Of a stretch of DNA of 64,000 nucleotides, positions 1 through 8,010 are shown piece by piece. The notes beneath the pieces are model-generated. The model had not been told where the DNA came from. It saw only the letters and a list, made by a program, of their open reading frames with translations, and ran no database searches. The DNA comes from Flavobacterium ammonificans (GTDB taxonomy: Bacteria > Bacteroidota > Bacteroidia > Flavobacteriales > Flavobacteriaceae), in NCBI RefSeq assembly GCF_020886115.1, contig NZ_AP025185.1:1116001-1180000 (forward strand), read 5' to 3'. Position 1 is the stretch's first letter, and each line of letters opens with the position of its first letter. A program made the translations under genes and the position numbers.

Positions 1-378
1 GCTGAATATTTGCATTTGCAAGTTCGTAAGGAAATTTGGGGTTATGCCTCTGAGGAAAATTTATCAAATCAAGATTTGATCGCTGAAAATTATAAAGGAA
101 TTCGTCCTGCACCAGGATATCCAGCTTGTCCAGACCATTTAGAAAAACCAACGATTTGGAAACTCTTAAATGTGGAACAAGAAATTGGAGTAACTTTGAC
201 TGAAAGTATGGCCATGTGGCCGGCTTCATCGGTCTCAGGGTATTATTTTGCCAACCCAGAAAGTAAGTATTTTGGTTTGGGTAAAATAAAACAAGATCAA
301 GTAGAAGATTATTCGAAACGAAGAAATACAACACTGGAGCAAGCTCAAAAATGGTTGGCTCCGAATATTGCAGATTAA
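1..378 (+). CDS. metH: Cobalamin-dependent methionine synthase, C-terminal fragment
   Basis: The reading frame is open from base 1, so the 5' part lies outside the window. The 125 visible residues match the reactivation (AdoMet-binding) domain at the end of MetH: RPAPGYPACPDH near residue 37 is the hallmark S-adenosylmethionine-binding motif, followed by LTESMAMWPASSVSGYYF and the terminal KRRNTTLEQAQKWL helix. The full enzyme moves a methyl group from methyltetrahydrofolate to homocysteine through B12, and this domain reductively remethylates inactive cobalamin. metF, which makes the methyl-THF substrate, follows 81 bases downstream in the same direction. Confidence 0.95.
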   Translation, partial: AEYLHLQVRKEIWGYASEENLSNQDLIAENYKGIRPAPGYPACPDHLEKPTIWKLLNVEQEIGVTLTESMAMWPASSVSGYYFANPESKYFGLGKIKQDQVEDYSKRRNTTLEQAQKWLAPNIAD

Positions 379-386
379 TTCAGTTC

Positions 387-455
387 TCGGTTGACTGTTG
401 TCAGTTTTAAAGTAAAACGACAACTAACAACCGACAACCAACAACCAACAACCGA
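387..455. repeat. ACAAC-rich low-complexity tract with inverted halves
   Basis: Between metH and metF, TCGGTTGACTGTTGTC at 387-402 is imperfectly complementary to GACAACTAACAACCGA at 419-434, and further ACAACC units continue to 455. It lies outside coding sequence if metF starts at 460. Similar words (ACTGTCAAC, CTGATAACTGACAACT) occur in the rrn spacer near 32194-32222. It resembles dispersed low-complexity intergenic filler; no function is claimed. Confidence 0.5.
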
Positions 456-459
456 TACT

Positions 460-1416
460 ATGAAAGTAACAGACCATATAGCAGCAGCCAAAGGAGAAAC
501 TTTATTCTCATTTGAAATTGTGCCGCCTACCAAAGGAACAAGTATCCAGGAATTGTATGATAATATAGATCCGTTAATGGAATTCAAACCGCCATTTATA
601 GATGTAACCACTTCTCGTGAGGAATATGTTTATGTGAATAAAGGCAATGGTTTACTAGAAAAAAAATTAACCAGAATGCGTCCAGGAACTTTGGGAATTT
701 GTGCGTCTATTAAACACAAGTATAATGTGGATACTGTACCTCACGTACTTTGTGGCGGATTTACCAAAGAAGAAACGGAGTACCTTTTAGTAGACTGTCA
801 TTATTTGGGTATTGATAACGTAATGGCCTTGCGTGGCGATGCCATGAAAGACGAACAATCTTTTATTCCGAAAGAAGGCGGAAACCATTATGCAGCTGAT
901 TTGGTGAGCCAAATTCACCAATTGAATCAAGGGAATTATTTACACGGTTTGAAGGATATCGAACATAAATCCGATTTTTGTATTGGAGTAGCGGGTTATC
1001 CAGAAAAGCATTTGGAGGCACCATCGTTAACTTCTGACTTGAAACGTTTGAAAGAAAAAGTAGATGCAGGAGCTGATTATGTAGTAACTCAAATGTTTTT
1101 TGACAATTCAAAATTCTTTGAATTTGTTGCCAAAGCAAGAGAAATTGGAATCAACGTTCCTATTATTCCGGGGATAAAACCGATTGCAGTACAAAGGCAT
1201 TTGCAAATCTTACCTCAAATCTTTAGAATTGACTTACCAGAAGATTTAATCAATGCAGTGGAAAAATGTAAAACACCAGCTGATATTAGACAAGTAGGAG
1301 TGGAATGGGCAATACAACAGTCATTAGAATTAAAAGCTGCTGGAGTGCCGTTTTTACATTATTATTCTATGGGTAAATCAGAGAATATCCGTCAAATAGC
1401 GAGTAAAGTTTTTTAA
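460..1416 (+). CDS. metF: 5,10-methylenetetrahydrofolate reductase
   Basis: 318 residues, a usual MetF length. It reduces methylene-THF to 5-methyl-THF using FAD and NAD(P)H, supplying MetH just upstream. The N-terminal FSFEIVPPTKGTS carries the conserved catalytic Glu of the TIM barrel. DNVMALRGD near residue 125 and the later DYVVTQMFFDN and VPIIPGIKP segments are family signatures. The frame is open upstream to an ATG at 391, but that extension translates the ACAAC repeat tract (QLTTDNQQPTTDT), so the ATG at 460 is chosen. A terminator hairpin follows. Confidence 0.95.
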   Translation: MKVTDHIAAAKGETLFSFEIVPPTKGTSIQELYDNIDPLMEFKPPFIDVTTSREEYVYVNKGNGLLEKKLTRMRPGTLGICASIKHKYNVDTVPHVLCGGFTKEETEYLLVDCHYLGIDNVMALRGDAMKDEQSFIPKEGGNHYAADLVSQIHQLNQGNYLHGLKDIEHKSDFCIGVAGYPEKHLEAPSLTSDLKRLKEKVDAGADYVVTQMFFDNSKFFEFVAKAREIGINVPIIPGIKPIAVQRHLQILPQIFRIDLPEDLINAVEKCKTPADIRQVGVEWAIQQSLELKAAGVPFLHYYSMGKSENIRQIASKVF

Positions 1417-1435
1417 TTGAAACCTATAGATATTT

Positions 1436-1474
1436 AAAGCTTCTAATCTTTCAAAGGCTGGAAGCTTTTTTATT
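1436..1474 (+). terminator. Rho-independent terminator after metF
   Basis: AAAGCTTC at 1436-1443 pairs with GAAGCTTT at 1461-1468, followed by a T-rich run. The loop is long (17 nt) and itself contains CTTTCAAAG, which can fold back. The T run reaches the stop codon of convergent gldA, so the hairpin could also serve gldA weakly. Confidence 0.7.
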
Positions 1475-2366
1475 TTGTAACCTCTCTGAACACCGTTTCT
1501 AGGTTTTTATTTTTCTGGTTGAGTTGTAATGTTTTCAATCCGTTGGCAGTAGCAAAATCAAATACTACAGGGCGCATGTCTTTATCGGCAGCAAAAGTCA
1601 ATTCCCAAATAGTACCATTGGTATTGGTATACGAACTAATGTTTTCAATCGTGGCAATTTGGGTTTCGGTTACTTCTTGGTCAAACTCTACTTCGATAAT
1701 TTGAGTAGAGGTTTCTGAGATTAATTTTTCCAATTTTGTATCGGCTACAATTTTCCCTTTGTCAATAATAATGACACGGTCGCAAATCGCTTCTACTTCT
1801 TGCATAATATGCGTAGAAAGGAAAACAGTTTTGTCTTTACCTGCGTTTTTAATCACATTTCGAATCTCTATCAATTGATTGGGATCCAAACCTGTTGTAG
1901 GTTCGTCCAAAATCAAAACGTCAGGGTTGTGCAATAATGCATTGGCTAAACCCACACGTTGGCGGTATCCTTTAGAGAGTTGTCCAATTTTTTTATGACT
2001 TTCACTAGCTAATCCAGTCAATTGAATCACTTCTTCAATTCGTGATTTGGCTACTTTATATACATCAGCATTAAAAGCTAAATATTCCCGAACGTACAAA
2101 TCCAAATACAACGGATTGTGTTCTGGCAAATAGCCAATAGAAAGTTGGACGTCTTTTTGTTGCGAATTGACATCATAGTCGTTCACTTTGGCACTGCCTT
2201 CATCAGCTGTCAGATAGGTAGTTAGAATTTTCATCAAAGTCGATTTTCCAGCTCCGTTGGGACCTAAAAAACCCACAATTTCTCCTTTTTTGATAGCAAA
2301 TGAAATAGCATCTAATGCTTTTTGTGTTCCGTAACTTTTAGAAAGGTTCTTAATTTCTATTGACAT
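1470..2366 (-). CDS. gldA: Gliding motility ABC transporter ATP-binding protein GldA
   Basis: 298-residue ABC ATPase. Walker A GPNGAGKST is near residue 36, the Q-loop region reads IGYLPEHNPLY, the signature is LSKGYRQRVGLA, Walker B is VLILDEPTTGLDP, and the switch His is in STHIMQEV. Length and N-terminus (MSIEIKNLSKSYGTQKAL) match GldA of gliding Flavobacteria, which works with GldF/GldG membrane proteins in motility and secretion. gldF and gldG are not in the window. A -7-like box (CAAAAGTA on the + strand at 2383-2390, TACTTTTG on the coding strand) lies 17 bases before the start. It could be another GldA-like ABC-2 ATPase, but GldA fits best. Confidence 0.87.
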   Translation of the reverse strand: MSIEIKNLSKSYGTQKALDAISFAIKKGEIVGFLGPNGAGKSTLMKILTTYLTADEGSAKVNDYDVNSQQKDVQLSIGYLPEHNPLYLDLYVREYLAFNADVYKVAKSRIEEVIQLTGLASESHKKIGQLSKGYRQRVGLANALLHNPDVLILDEPTTGLDPNQLIEIRNVIKNAGKDKTVFLSTHIMQEVEAICDRVIIIDKGKIVADTKLEKLISETSTQIIEVEFDQEVTETQIATIENISSYTNTNGTIWELTFAADKDMRPVVFDFATANGLKTLQLNQKNKNLETVFREVTK

Positions 2367-2554
2367 TGCTTATTATTTACTACAAAAGTAAACAGAAAAA
2401 GCAATTATTTATTATTTCTTTAGATTTCAATTTGGTTACTATTTTCAAATTCACAATTATCGATTATTAAAACACTACTTTTTTAGCCAATTTGTAATTA
2501 TTTTATAGTTTGATAAAGAATTCTGTTTTTGTTTTATAATATCCTTTATTTTAC

Positions 2555-2585
2555 TTGGTTGAGTTAAAATTAATGCTAATATTTG
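2555..2585 (+). promoter_or_regulatory. Candidate promoter of the Phe/Tyr operon
   Basis: TTG at 2555-2557, a 19-nt spacer and TAATATTTG at 2577-2585 resemble the Bacteroidetes promoter (TTG, 19 nt, TAnnTTTG), though the -7 box has three rather than two bases between TA and TTTG. Transcription would begin near 2592, about 24 nt before the leader peptide start. The spacer is identical in length to the three rrn promoters in this window. Confidence 0.5.
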
Positions 2586-2615
2586 CAATGTTAAACAAGG
2601 CAAAAAAAGCATCAT

Positions 2616-2672
2616 ATGTGTAGTAACCGTTTTTATTTTAGCAATACTTATTACTTCTTTTTTAGGAAGTAA
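2616..2672 (+). CDS. Phe/Tyr attenuator leader peptide (18 aa)
   Basis: A short ORF reads MCSNRFYFSNTYYFFFRK and stops at TAA 2670-2672. Eight of 18 residues are aromatic: five Phe and three Tyr, including the run YYFFF at codons 12-16 just before the stop. This is the usual composition of a leader peptide whose translation senses charged tRNA-Phe and tRNA-Tyr. It lies directly upstream of alternative RNA structures and of pheA, whose operon makes exactly these amino acids. No Shine-Dalgarno is obvious, as usual in this group. Confidence 0.85.
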   Translation: MCSNRFYFSNTYYFFFRK

Positions 2673-2730
2673 GGATTGTTATATGGTTATTTGAAAAATT
2701 AAAAAGCAAATTAAAACAATATACAATCCT
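2672..2730 (+). promoter_or_regulatory. Antiterminator of the Phe/Tyr attenuator
   Basis: AGGATTGT at 2672-2679 is the exact complement of ACAATCCT at 2723-2730; ATAT at 2681-2684 can extend the stem with ATAT at 2719-2722 across one bulged T. The right side overlaps the left arm of the terminator (2725-2733), so the two folds exclude each other. A ribosome resting on the leader stop codon would cover 2672-2680 and block this stem, while one stalled at the YYFFF codons (2649-2663) would leave it free. Confidence 0.8.
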
Positions 2731-2753
2731 GATGAAAATCAGGATTTTTTTTT
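2725..2753 (+). terminator. Attenuator terminator upstream of pheA
   Basis: AATCCTGAT (2725-2733), loop GAAA (2734-2737), ATCAGGATT (2738-2746) and nine T residues (2745-2753) make a textbook intrinsic terminator ending six bases before the pheA ATG. A strong terminator directly before the first gene of an operon makes sense only as a conditional one. With the leader peptide and antiterminator it completes a ribosome-mediated attenuation switch. Confidence 0.9.
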
Positions 2754-2759
2754 GAATTT

Positions 2760-3587
2760 ATGGCAGCAAAAATTGCAATACAAGGTATTAAAGGCTCGTT
2801 CCATCATCAAGTGGCTCAAGAGTATTTTGAGAAAGAAGTTGAAGTAGACGAGTGTTTGTCATTTGAAGAGTTAATAGCAAGTTTGTTGACTGAAAAGTCA
2901 ACTCAGGCAGTTATGGCGATTGAAAATTCGATTGCAGGTCCGATTATTCCTAATTATGCGTTGATTGACAAGAATAATTTGCACATAATTGGCGAACATT
3001 ATTTAGATATTCATCAAAATTTAATGGCGTTAAACGGTCAGAAAATAGAAGATATTGAGGAAGTGCATTCGCACCCGATGGCCTTGTTGCAATGTATGGA
3101 GTTTTTGAAACAGTATCCTCATATTAAAATTGTTGAAGATAAGGATACAGCAGAAACAGCTCGAAGAATTCACGAAAAACAATTAAAAGGAATTGCCGCC
3201 ATTGCTAGTAAAGTTGCTGCTGAAATGTATGATTTGGAAATTTTGGCGCCAGAGATTCAAACGATTAATAATAACATGACACGTTTTGTAATTATTAGTA
3301 AAACACAGTCACTTTTATCGACAGATGAAATTAACAGAGCTTCTCTCAAATTTGAATTGGATCACAAACGCGGTAGTTTGGCTGCGGTACTAAATGTAAT
3401 GAGCGATTGCAAATTGAATTTGACCAAGATTCAGTCGTTACCCAAAATTGAAACGCCATGGAAATATTCGTTTTTTGTAGATGTGACCTTTGAGAAATAC
3501 GAAGATTATGCCAAAGCAAAAGCCTTAATCGACATTATGGCCGAGTATTTCAAAGTTTTGGGAGAATATAAGAATACAAAACCTTGA
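2760..3587 (+). CDS. pheA: Prephenate dehydratase
   Basis: 275 residues, monofunctional PDT with a C-terminal ACT domain. It converts prephenate to phenylpyruvate. The catalytic domain begins IAIQGIKGSFHHQVAQEYF, contains VMAIENSIAGPI near residue 50, and has the TRF motif in NNMTRFVIIS near residue 175. The ACT domain (about 195-270: GSLAAVLNVMSDCKLNLTKIQSLP) normally binds Phe for feedback inhibition. No chorismate mutase domain is present here; that activity is fused to the DAHP synthase two genes on. First structural gene after the attenuator. Confidence 0.95.
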   Translation: MAAKIAIQGIKGSFHHQVAQEYFEKEVEVDECLSFEELIASLLTEKSTQAVMAIENSIAGPIIPNYALIDKNNLHIIGEHYLDIHQNLMALNGQKIEDIEEVHSHPMALLQCMEFLKQYPHIKIVEDKDTAETARRIHEKQLKGIAAIASKVAAEMYDLEILAPEIQTINNNMTRFVIISKTQSLLSTDEINRASLKFELDHKRGSLAAVLNVMSDCKLNLTKIQSLPKIETPWKYSFFVDVTFEKYEDYAKAKALIDIMAEYFKVLGEYKNTKP

Positions 3588-3614
3588 GGTTGATATAAAA
3601 TTAGAATAACTGAG

Positions 3615-4760
3615 ATGATTACAACGGCAAAACGTTTAGATATAGTAGAAGAATATTATTTCTCCTCCAAATTGAGAGAAGTAAGGCAATTGGCTGCAGA
3701 AGGAAAACCCATCATCAATATGGGAATTGGAAGTCCCGATTTGAAGCCTTCGCAAGCGGTTATTGAAGCTGTGGTTTCGGCAATGCAAGAAGAAAATGCG
3801 CACCAATACCAAAGTTATCAAGGCATACCTGAATTGCGTCAAAGTATGGCTGATTTTTATCAGAACAACTTTGGAGTGGTTATGAATCCTACCACTGAAA
3901 TTTTGCCTTTGATGGGATCTAAAGAAGGGATTATGCATATTTCTTTGGCTTTCTTGAATGAAGGAGACCAGGTGTTGATTCCTAATCCAGGATATCCAAC
4001 TTATACTTCGGTGACGAATTTAGTAGGAGCGGTTCCTGTGTATTATGATTTAAAAGAAAGCACGAATTGGGAACCTGATTTTGAGGCGTTGGAACAATTG
4101 GATTTATCCAAAGTGAAGATTATGTGGGTGGGTTATCCGCACATGCCAACGGGAGCGAGAGGAAGTTTAGCTTTGTTTGAAAAATTAGTGGCTTTCGCCA
4201 AAAAACACAGTATTTTGTTAGTTAATGACAATCCGTACAGTTTTGTTTTGAATGACAATCCGATGAGTTTATTACAAGTCGAAAGTGCAAAAGAAGTAGC
4301 ATTGGAACTGAATTCATTGAGTAAAACCTTCAATATGGCCGGATGGCGCGTTGGGATGGTTTTAGGAAACGCTGCTTGTATTGATGCCGTTTTGAAAGTA
4401 AAAAGTAATATGGATAGCGGAATGTTTTACGGGATACAAAAAGGTGCTATTGCAGCTTTAAAAAGTGATGCTTCTTGGTTCGAATCGATGAACGTTATTT
4501 ATAGAAAACGTCGCATTTTAACCGAACAATTGGCAGAGAAATTAGGTTGCGAAGTGTATAAAGAAGGAGTAGGCTTGTTTGTTTGGGCAAAATTGCCAGC
4601 AGGAATTTCTTCTTCAGAAGCATTTATCGACCAAATTTTATACGAGAAACATATTTTTATTACCCCGGGAACAATTTTTGGAAGTAATGGAGAAGGTTAC
4701 ATTCGATTTGCACTTTGTGTAAAAGAAGAAGTAGTACAAGAAGCGATTGATCGATTTTAG
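3615..4760 (+). CDS. PLP-dependent class I/II aminotransferase
   Basis: 381 residues, fold-type I aminotransferase. The PLP lysine lies in SLSKTFNMAGWRVGM near residue 237, the Asp/Tyr pocket in VNDNPYSF, and the C-terminal Arg in GYIRFALC. It sits between pheA and tyrA, 27 bases after pheA, so its likely job is transamination of phenylpyruvate and hydroxyphenylpyruvate, or of prephenate. The sequence alone does not separate aromatic, aspartate/prephenate and diaminopimelate aminotransferases; the assignment to the aromatic branch is from context. Confidence 0.85.
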   Translation: MITTAKRLDIVEEYYFSSKLREVRQLAAEGKPIINMGIGSPDLKPSQAVIEAVVSAMQEENAHQYQSYQGIPELRQSMADFYQNNFGVVMNPTTEILPLMGSKEGIMHISLAFLNEGDQVLIPNPGYPTYTSVTNLVGAVPVYYDLKESTNWEPDFEALEQLDLSKVKIMWVGYPHMPTGARGSLALFEKLVAFAKKHSILLVNDNPYSFVLNDNPMSLLQVESAKEVALELNSLSKTFNMAGWRVGMVLGNAACIDAVLKVKSNMDSGMFYGIQKGAIAALKSDASWFESMNVIYRKRRILTEQLAEKLGCEVYKEGVGLFVWAKLPAGISSSEAFIDQILYEKHIFITPGTIFGSNGEGYIRFALCVKEEVVQEAIDRF

Positions 4761-4817
4761 ATTTCAGATTTTTCTACATCATTATTTATAATTGGAGTAG
4801 GAATAAAAAAACAAAAA

Positions 4818-5675
4818 ATGAAAGTAGTTGTAATAGGTATAGGTTTAATAGGTGGTTCGATGGTTTTAGACATCAAAGCGCTGCATCCGGATGCGACTAT
4901 TCTAGGGATAGATGCGAATGAGAACCATTTGCAAGAAGCCATTGATTTAGGCGTTGTTGAAAAAGCAGGAAGCACTGAAGATTTAGCCGATGCAGATTTT
5001 GTGATTGTTTCGGTTCCAGTAGATATTGCCTTGGTAGTTTTGCCACAAGTATTGGATGCTGTTGGTGAGAATACAATTGTTTTTGAAGTAGGTTCCACCA
5101 AGTTACCTATTTGTGAAGCAGTGGCTAATCATCCCAAGCGTCGCAATTATATTGCAACACATCCCATTGCAGGAACGGAGTTTTCAGGACCTTCGGCAGC
5201 CATAAAAGGATTGTTTCAAGAAAAGACGAATATCATTTGTGAGGTAGAAAAAACAACTTTTAAATTACAAGAAAAAGCCTTGCAATTGTTTACGGCTTTA
5301 GGAATGCGCATCCGCTATATGGATCCCGAAGCGCATGACAAACATATTGCGTATGTGTCTCATTTGTCGCACATTAGTTCGTTCATGTTAGGAAAGACTG
5401 TAATTGATAAAGAAACAGAAGAACAAGATATTTTTGATATGGCAGGCAGTGGATTTGAAAGTACAGTGCGTTTAGCTAAAAGTTCGCCAGCGATGTGGAC
5501 ACCGATTTTCAAACAGAATAAAGAACAAGTGGTGAATACCTTAGAAGAATACATTTCTAATTTAACTAATTTTAAAGAGTTATTAGAAAATGGTGATTAT
5601 GATGCAATTTATAATGAGATGCAAAGTGTCAATAGAATTAAAGAAATATTAAACGGAATAAACATAAAAAAGTAA
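4818..5675 (+). CDS. tyrA: Prephenate dehydrogenase
   Basis: 285 residues. It oxidatively decarboxylates prephenate to 4-hydroxyphenylpyruvate for tyrosine synthesis. The N-terminal Rossmann motif GIGLIGGS is at residues 6-13; VSVPVDIA and EVGSTK lie in the nucleotide domain; THPIAGTEFSGP and HDKHIAYVSHLSH carry the conserved catalytic His and substrate residues. No chorismate mutase or ACT domain is attached. Third gene of the attenuated operon. Confidence 0.93.
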   Translation: MKVVVIGIGLIGGSMVLDIKALHPDATILGIDANENHLQEAIDLGVVEKAGSTEDLADADFVIVSVPVDIALVVLPQVLDAVGENTIVFEVGSTKLPICEAVANHPKRRNYIATHPIAGTEFSGPSAAIKGLFQEKTNIICEVEKTTFKLQEKALQLFTALGMRIRYMDPEAHDKHIAYVSHLSHISSFMLGKTVIDKETEEQDIFDMAGSGFESTVRLAKSSPAMWTPIFKQNKEQVVNTLEEYISNLTNFKELLENGDYDAIYNEMQSVNRIKEILNGINIKK

Positions 5676-5686
5676 TTTTAGTAAAG

Positions 5687-6769
5687 ATGGAAAATAGTAA
5701 AGAAATGAGAAGTTGGTTGGAGGCATTCAAATTGGATCATCCATTAGTAATAGCTGGTCCATGTAGTGCTGAGACTGAAGAGCAAGTTTTAAAAATTGCT
5801 CACGAATTAAAAGATTCAGACGTAAGTATTTTTAGAGCTGGTATATGGAAACCTAGAACTCGTCCAGGAGGCTTTGAAGGTGTAGGTGAAATTGGATTGA
5901 AATGGTTAAAAAAAGCCAAAGAAGAAACAGGTTTACTAATGGGTACTGAAGTAGCTACTGCAGCACACTGTAAATTAGCTTTGGAATATGATATTGATGT
6001 TTTATGGGTGGGAGCACGTACAACAGCGAATCCATTTGCGGTTCAAGAAATTGCGGACACCTTAAAGGGAACTGATAAAATAGTGTTGATTAAAAATCCA
6101 GTAAACCCAGATATGGCTTTATGGTTAGGTGGTGTAGAACGTTTGCATGCTGCTGGAATTAAGAAATTAGGAGTAATTCATAGAGGTTTCTCTACCTACC
6201 AAAAAACAAAATATAGAAACATTCCAGAATGGCAAATAGCTATCGAATTGCAAAACAAATTCCCTGATTTGCCTTTGATTATTGATCCATCTCACATCAC
6301 GGGAAATCGTAATATGATATTAGAAGTGACTCAAGAGGCATTAGATTTGAATTACGACGGTATGATTATCGAAACGCATATTGATCCAGATAATGCATGG
6401 AGTGACGCAGCACAACAAGTTACTCCTGATACTTTGAAACAAATTTTTAAAGATTTGAAAATTAGAAAACAAACTGGAGATACTGCTGATTTTGACAATA
6501 AAATGACTAAGTTAAGAGCGAATATTGATGTTTTAGATGCTAATTTATTAGAGGTTCTTGGAAAACGTATGCAAGTCGCGGCAGAAATTGGCCAAGTGAA
6601 GAAAGAAGCTAACGTAGCGGTTTTGCAAAACAGTCGTTGGAATGAAATTCAAGCAAAAATGACAGCTGAAGGCGCTAAAAAAGGATTGTCAGAAGAATTT
6701 ATCATTAAATTGTTCAAAGGAATTCACCAAGAAAGCATCGAACAACAAGAAAAAATATTGAATTCATAA
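5687..6769 (+). CDS. Bifunctional DAHP synthase / chorismate mutase
   Basis: 360 residues in two domains. Residues 1-265 are a KDO8P-type DAHP synthase (GPCSAETEEQV near 23, FRAGIWKPRTRPGGFEG near 48, IIDPSHITGNR near 203) that condenses PEP and erythrose-4-phosphate. Residues 270-360 are an AroQ chorismate mutase (LRANIDVLDANLLEVLGKRM, QNSRWNEI, IHQESIEQQ). The protein thus supplies the pathway entry step and the branch-point step for PheA and TyrA. It begins 11 bases after tyrA and is followed by a terminator, so it ends the operon. Confidence 0.93.
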   Translation: MENSKEMRSWLEAFKLDHPLVIAGPCSAETEEQVLKIAHELKDSDVSIFRAGIWKPRTRPGGFEGVGEIGLKWLKKAKEETGLLMGTEVATAAHCKLALEYDIDVLWVGARTTANPFAVQEIADTLKGTDKIVLIKNPVNPDMALWLGGVERLHAAGIKKLGVIHRGFSTYQKTKYRNIPEWQIAIELQNKFPDLPLIIDPSHITGNRNMILEVTQEALDLNYDGMIIETHIDPDNAWSDAAQQVTPDTLKQIFKDLKIRKQTGDTADFDNKMTKLRANIDVLDANLLEVLGKRMQVAAEIGQVKKEANVAVLQNSRWNEIQAKMTAEGAKKGLSEEFIIKLFKGIHQESIEQQEKILNS

Positions 6770-6837
6770 AATGATTTGTTATCGAGGATTAACGATTTAA
6801 TATTTTAGATTTCTTGAGTTATAAATTAAAATTTATT

Positions 6838-6869
6838 AAAATCCCAAGGCTTATACTTTTGGGATTTTT
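6838..6869 (+). terminator. Terminator of the Phe/Tyr operon
   Basis: AAAATCCCAA (6838-6847) pairs with TTGGGATTTT (6859-6868) across an 11-nt loop, with T residues continuing the right arm. It lies 70 bases after the DAHP synthase-mutase stop. Confidence 0.85.
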
Positions 6870-6936
6870 GCTTATTAATAAGTCATCTTTTTTTAAATTT
6901 TATAATAAACTGTCTGTATAAACATAATGTATCATT

Positions 6937-6944
6937 TATCTTTG
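6937..6944 (+). promoter_or_regulatory. Candidate -7 box for rsgA
   Basis: TATCTTTG fits TAnnTTTG exactly and lies 64 bases before the rsgA start. No convincing TTG element is seen at the expected distance upstream. Confidence 0.4.
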
Positions 6945-7007
6945 TAACTAGTTTTAGGTTTTTAAATCATAAGTCTAATATCGTTAATCTACATTCAAAA
7001 ATCCTTT

Positions 7008-7985
7008 ATGACAGGAATCGTTTATAAATCTACAGGAAGTTGGTACACTGTAAAATCTGAAACAGGTGATTTTATGGAATGTCGTATGAAAGGGAAGTTC
7101 CGTATGAAAGGGATTAAAAGTACCAATCCAATTGCTGTAGGAGATGTGGTAGATTATGAATTAGACAATAGTTCAGATACTGTAACGGGAACTATTCATA
7201 ACATTCACGATAGAAAGAATTATATTGTTCGTAAATCGGTAAATTTATCCAAGCAAATCCATATTATTGCATCCAATATTGATCAGGTTTTTTTATTGAT
7301 TACGATTGATAACCCGCCTACAACAACTAGTTTTATTGACCGTTTTTTGGTTACAGCCGAAGCCTACGGTATTGAAACGGTTTTGGTTTTTAACAAAATT
7401 GACACCTTAACGGATGCTTCTTTAGACGAGCAATTGTACATGCAACATATGTATCAAGAAATTGGGTATCGTTGTTTGCGTGTTTCGTCAACTGAAGGAA
7501 AAGGAGTCGAAGAATTAAAACAATTGATGTTAGATAAAGTGAGCATGTTTTCGGGACATTCTGGTGTAGGAAAATCGACTTTGGTTAATGCATTAGAACC
7601 TTCCTTACATTTGAAAACAAAAAATATTTCGGAGCAAAGTAAACAAGGACAACATACGACCACTTTTGCCGAAATGTATGATTTGAGTTTTGGGGCCAAG
7701 ATTATTGATACGCCAGGAATTAAAGGATTTGGGATTGTAGATATGGAAAAAGAAGAGGTTGGAGGTTACTTTCCGGAATTTTTCAAATTACAAGACCAAT
7801 GCAAATTCAATAATTGTTTGCACAAAGAAGAGCCACATTGCGCTATAAAAGCCGCTTTAGAAAATGATGAAATTGCTTGGTCGCGTTACAACAGCTATTT
7901 AAAAATTTTAGAAGGCGATGACGAACATTACCGCACCGATGTGTATAATGAAGACCGAATAGCTAGCGATAAAACCAGAAATTAA
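7008..7985 (+). CDS. rsgA: Ribosome small subunit-dependent GTPase A
   Basis: 325 residues. This late 30S assembly factor couples GTP hydrolysis to release from the subunit. An N-terminal OB fold (about 1-70) is followed by a circularly permuted GTPase: FNKID (G4) precedes GHSGVGKSTLVN (P-loop, near 183) and DTPGIKGFG (G3). The C-terminal zinc knuckle is visible as CKFNNCLHKEEPHC. The stop codon lies inside the left inverted repeat that flanks the next gene. Confidence 0.95.
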   Translation: MTGIVYKSTGSWYTVKSETGDFMECRMKGKFRMKGIKSTNPIAVGDVVDYELDNSSDTVTGTIHNIHDRKNYIVRKSVNLSKQIHIIASNIDQVFLLITIDNPPTTTSFIDRFLVTAEAYGIETVLVFNKIDTLTDASLDEQLYMQHMYQEIGYRCLRVSSTEGKGVEELKQLMLDKVSMFSGHSGVGKSTLVNALEPSLHLKTKNISEQSKQGQHTTTFAEMYDLSFGAKIIDTPGIKGFGIVDMEKEEVGGYFPEFFKLQDQCKFNNCLHKEEPHCAIKAALENDEIAWSRYNSYLKILEGDDEHYRTDVYNEDRIASDKTRN

Positions 7986-8010
7986 TTATGAATTATAAAT
8001 GGTGAATTAT
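7984..8010. repeat. Left 27-bp inverted repeat around the four-helix-bundle gene
   Basis: This A+T-rich segment, built from AATTATGAATTATAAAT-like words, matches the reverse complement of 8391-8417 at 23 of 27 positions. It overlaps the last two bases of the rsgA stop codon and the first two bases of the ATG of the four-helix-bundle gene. Confidence 0.6.

Noticed and set aside
391..459. N-terminal extension of MetF from an ATG at 391
   Set aside because: The 23 extra residues translate the ACAAC repeat tract and are unlike MetF N-termini.
2573..2623. An earlier short ORF (MLIFAMLNKAKKASYV) as the attenuator leader peptide
   Set aside because: It starts upstream of the predicted transcription start, has few aromatic codons, and ends too far from the antiterminator; the ORF at 2616-2672 fits far better.
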